In this document: positions 63,555 through 64,000 of the stretch, piece after piece
How positions within the stretch are numbered: position 1 is the stretch's first letter
Layout: the number at the start of each line of letters is the position of its first letter
NCBI RefSeq assembly: GCF_029910235.1
Contig: NZ_CP112874.1
Coordinates: 4,826,501 to 4,890,500 of the forward strand
Origin: Pseudanabaena galeata CCNP1313
GTDB taxonomy: Bacteria; Cyanobacteriota; Cyanobacteriia; Pseudanabaenales; Pseudanabaenaceae
Direction: 5' to 3'
Length of the DNA: 64,000 nucleotides
Translations under genes and position numbers: made by a program
Notes under the pieces: model-generated
Database searches by the model: none
What the model saw: the letters and a program-made list of their open reading frames with translations, nothing else
What the model was told of the DNA's origin: nothing

Positions 63555-64000
63555 TGAGTATCTAGAAAAGCGCCGACTATGGATAATGCTACCACTGGTG
63601 CTGTGATGGCAGATAAAACCCGATCGCCTAAGGATACAGGGATAAATCCTGCTGCGATCGCCATTTCTTCTTCTCTAGTAGTCCAACCACCCTCGCAACC
63701 TGTGGTAACGATGATCTCAGAATTTTCTTCTCCATTGGAGTTTTGTAGACTAGTGAGTAAATGTGGGGCATTAGGACTAGTTACACATATATATTTCCAA
63801 GTTGGTAATGTTGAGTTTGCTAGAGCGTCTAGCCACGATGTTAATGTTTGGGGACTATAAATTTCAGGTACATAATTACGCATTGATAGCTCGGCTGCTT
63901 CCTCGGCGATGCGTTGCCAGCGATCGCGTTTTTGGTTGCCAATTTCTGTACCTGACTTGAGAATTGTGCGATCGCTAAATAACGGCACAATTTGACGCAC
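63551..64000 (-). CDS. rsmE: 16S rRNA (uracil-1498-N3)-methyltransferase, C-terminal part
   Basis: The last 149 residues of an RsmE SPOUT methyltransferase; the 5' part lies beyond the window, so the GTG at its edge is not a start. It methylates U1498 of 16S rRNA. Present: NQKRDRWQRIAEEAAELSMR (substrate-binding region), IIVTTGCEGGWTTREEEMAI (trefoil-knot GPEGG-like SAM loop) and PVSLGDRVLSAITAPVVALS. In the SAM loop GPEGG is GCEGG, a substitution worth checking. First gene in the rsmE-yjbQ-yvcK operon. Confidence 0.9.
   Translation of the reverse strand: MRQIVPLFSDRTILKSGTEIGNQKRDRWQRIAEEAAELSMRNYVPEIYSPQTLTSWLDALANSTLPTWKYICVTSPNAPHLLTSLQNSNGEENSEIIVTTGCEGGWTTREEEMAIAAGFIPVSLGDRVLSAITAPVVALSIVGAFLDTQ

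Overview
The window comes from a cyanobacterial chromosome, probably a Pseudanabaena-like filamentous freshwater species. The evidence is photosynthesis genes (psbU, ndhD, crtP, a high-light-inducible protein, chlN/chlB/chlL), cyanobacterial regulators (rpaB, pipX), the acyl-lipid desaturase desA, and a high density of the cyanobacterial HIP1 octamer GCGATCGC. Nearly every intergenic gap also holds long perfect hairpins with GC-rich tips, so the non-coding DNA is shaped by small palindromic repeats. No phage or CRISPR array was found, and the only trace of an insertion sequence is a transposase fragment at about 11 kb.

Layout. 0-2 kb: 5' part of phytoene desaturase and menA. 2-7.3 kb: a surface-polysaccharide group of one GT8 and three GT4 glycosyltransferases. 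7.3-9.1 kb: rpaB, a high-light-inducible protein and lspA. 9.4-10.9 kb: a ParA ATPase plus a coiled-coil partner ending in Trp, resembling a type-2 McdAB pair. 11-14.3 kb: pyrD, an orphan gvpG, a pentapeptide-repeat protein and cobH. 14.4-19.2 kb: a large LOV/PAS/GAF hybrid histidine kinase followed by a REC-GGDEF protein. 19.5-28.1 kb: mnmE with a repeat-derived insertion, a GNAT-TrhO fusion, an inositol phosphatase-like gene, an ABC permease, an iron-sulfur aldo/keto reductase, a YajQ protein and two uncharacterised proteins.

28.1-30.7 kb is a small NO/O2-type cluster: a CopD-like membrane protein, a broken RIC/YtfE gene, the bis-histidyl globin glbN, and a divergent Crp/Fnr regulator, with a perfect Crp/Fnr-type palindrome in the glbN promoter. 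30.8-43.5 kb: ispE-pipX (4-base overlap), desA, rtcB behind a perfect 34-bp palindrome, ndhD divergent from psbU, ftsY, a PP2C phosphatase, initiator tRNA, 6S RNA and a DUF554 protein. 43.9-47.9 kb: chlN-chlB-chlL, whose sequences and gene order resemble the BchN/B/L form of purple bacteria and marine picocyanobacteria rather than the usual ChlL/N/B of beta-cyanobacteria.

48-64 kb: two small genes, an M16 protease, an MnmC-like methyltransferase, rplS, tRNA-Trp, the classic secE-nusG-rplK-rplA-(leader)-rplJ-rplL cluster, a hicBA toxin-antitoxin pair, hisE, a class A penicillin-binding protein, an anti-sigma-like kinase, a YvcK/CofD protein, a YjbQ protein and the 3' part of rsmE.
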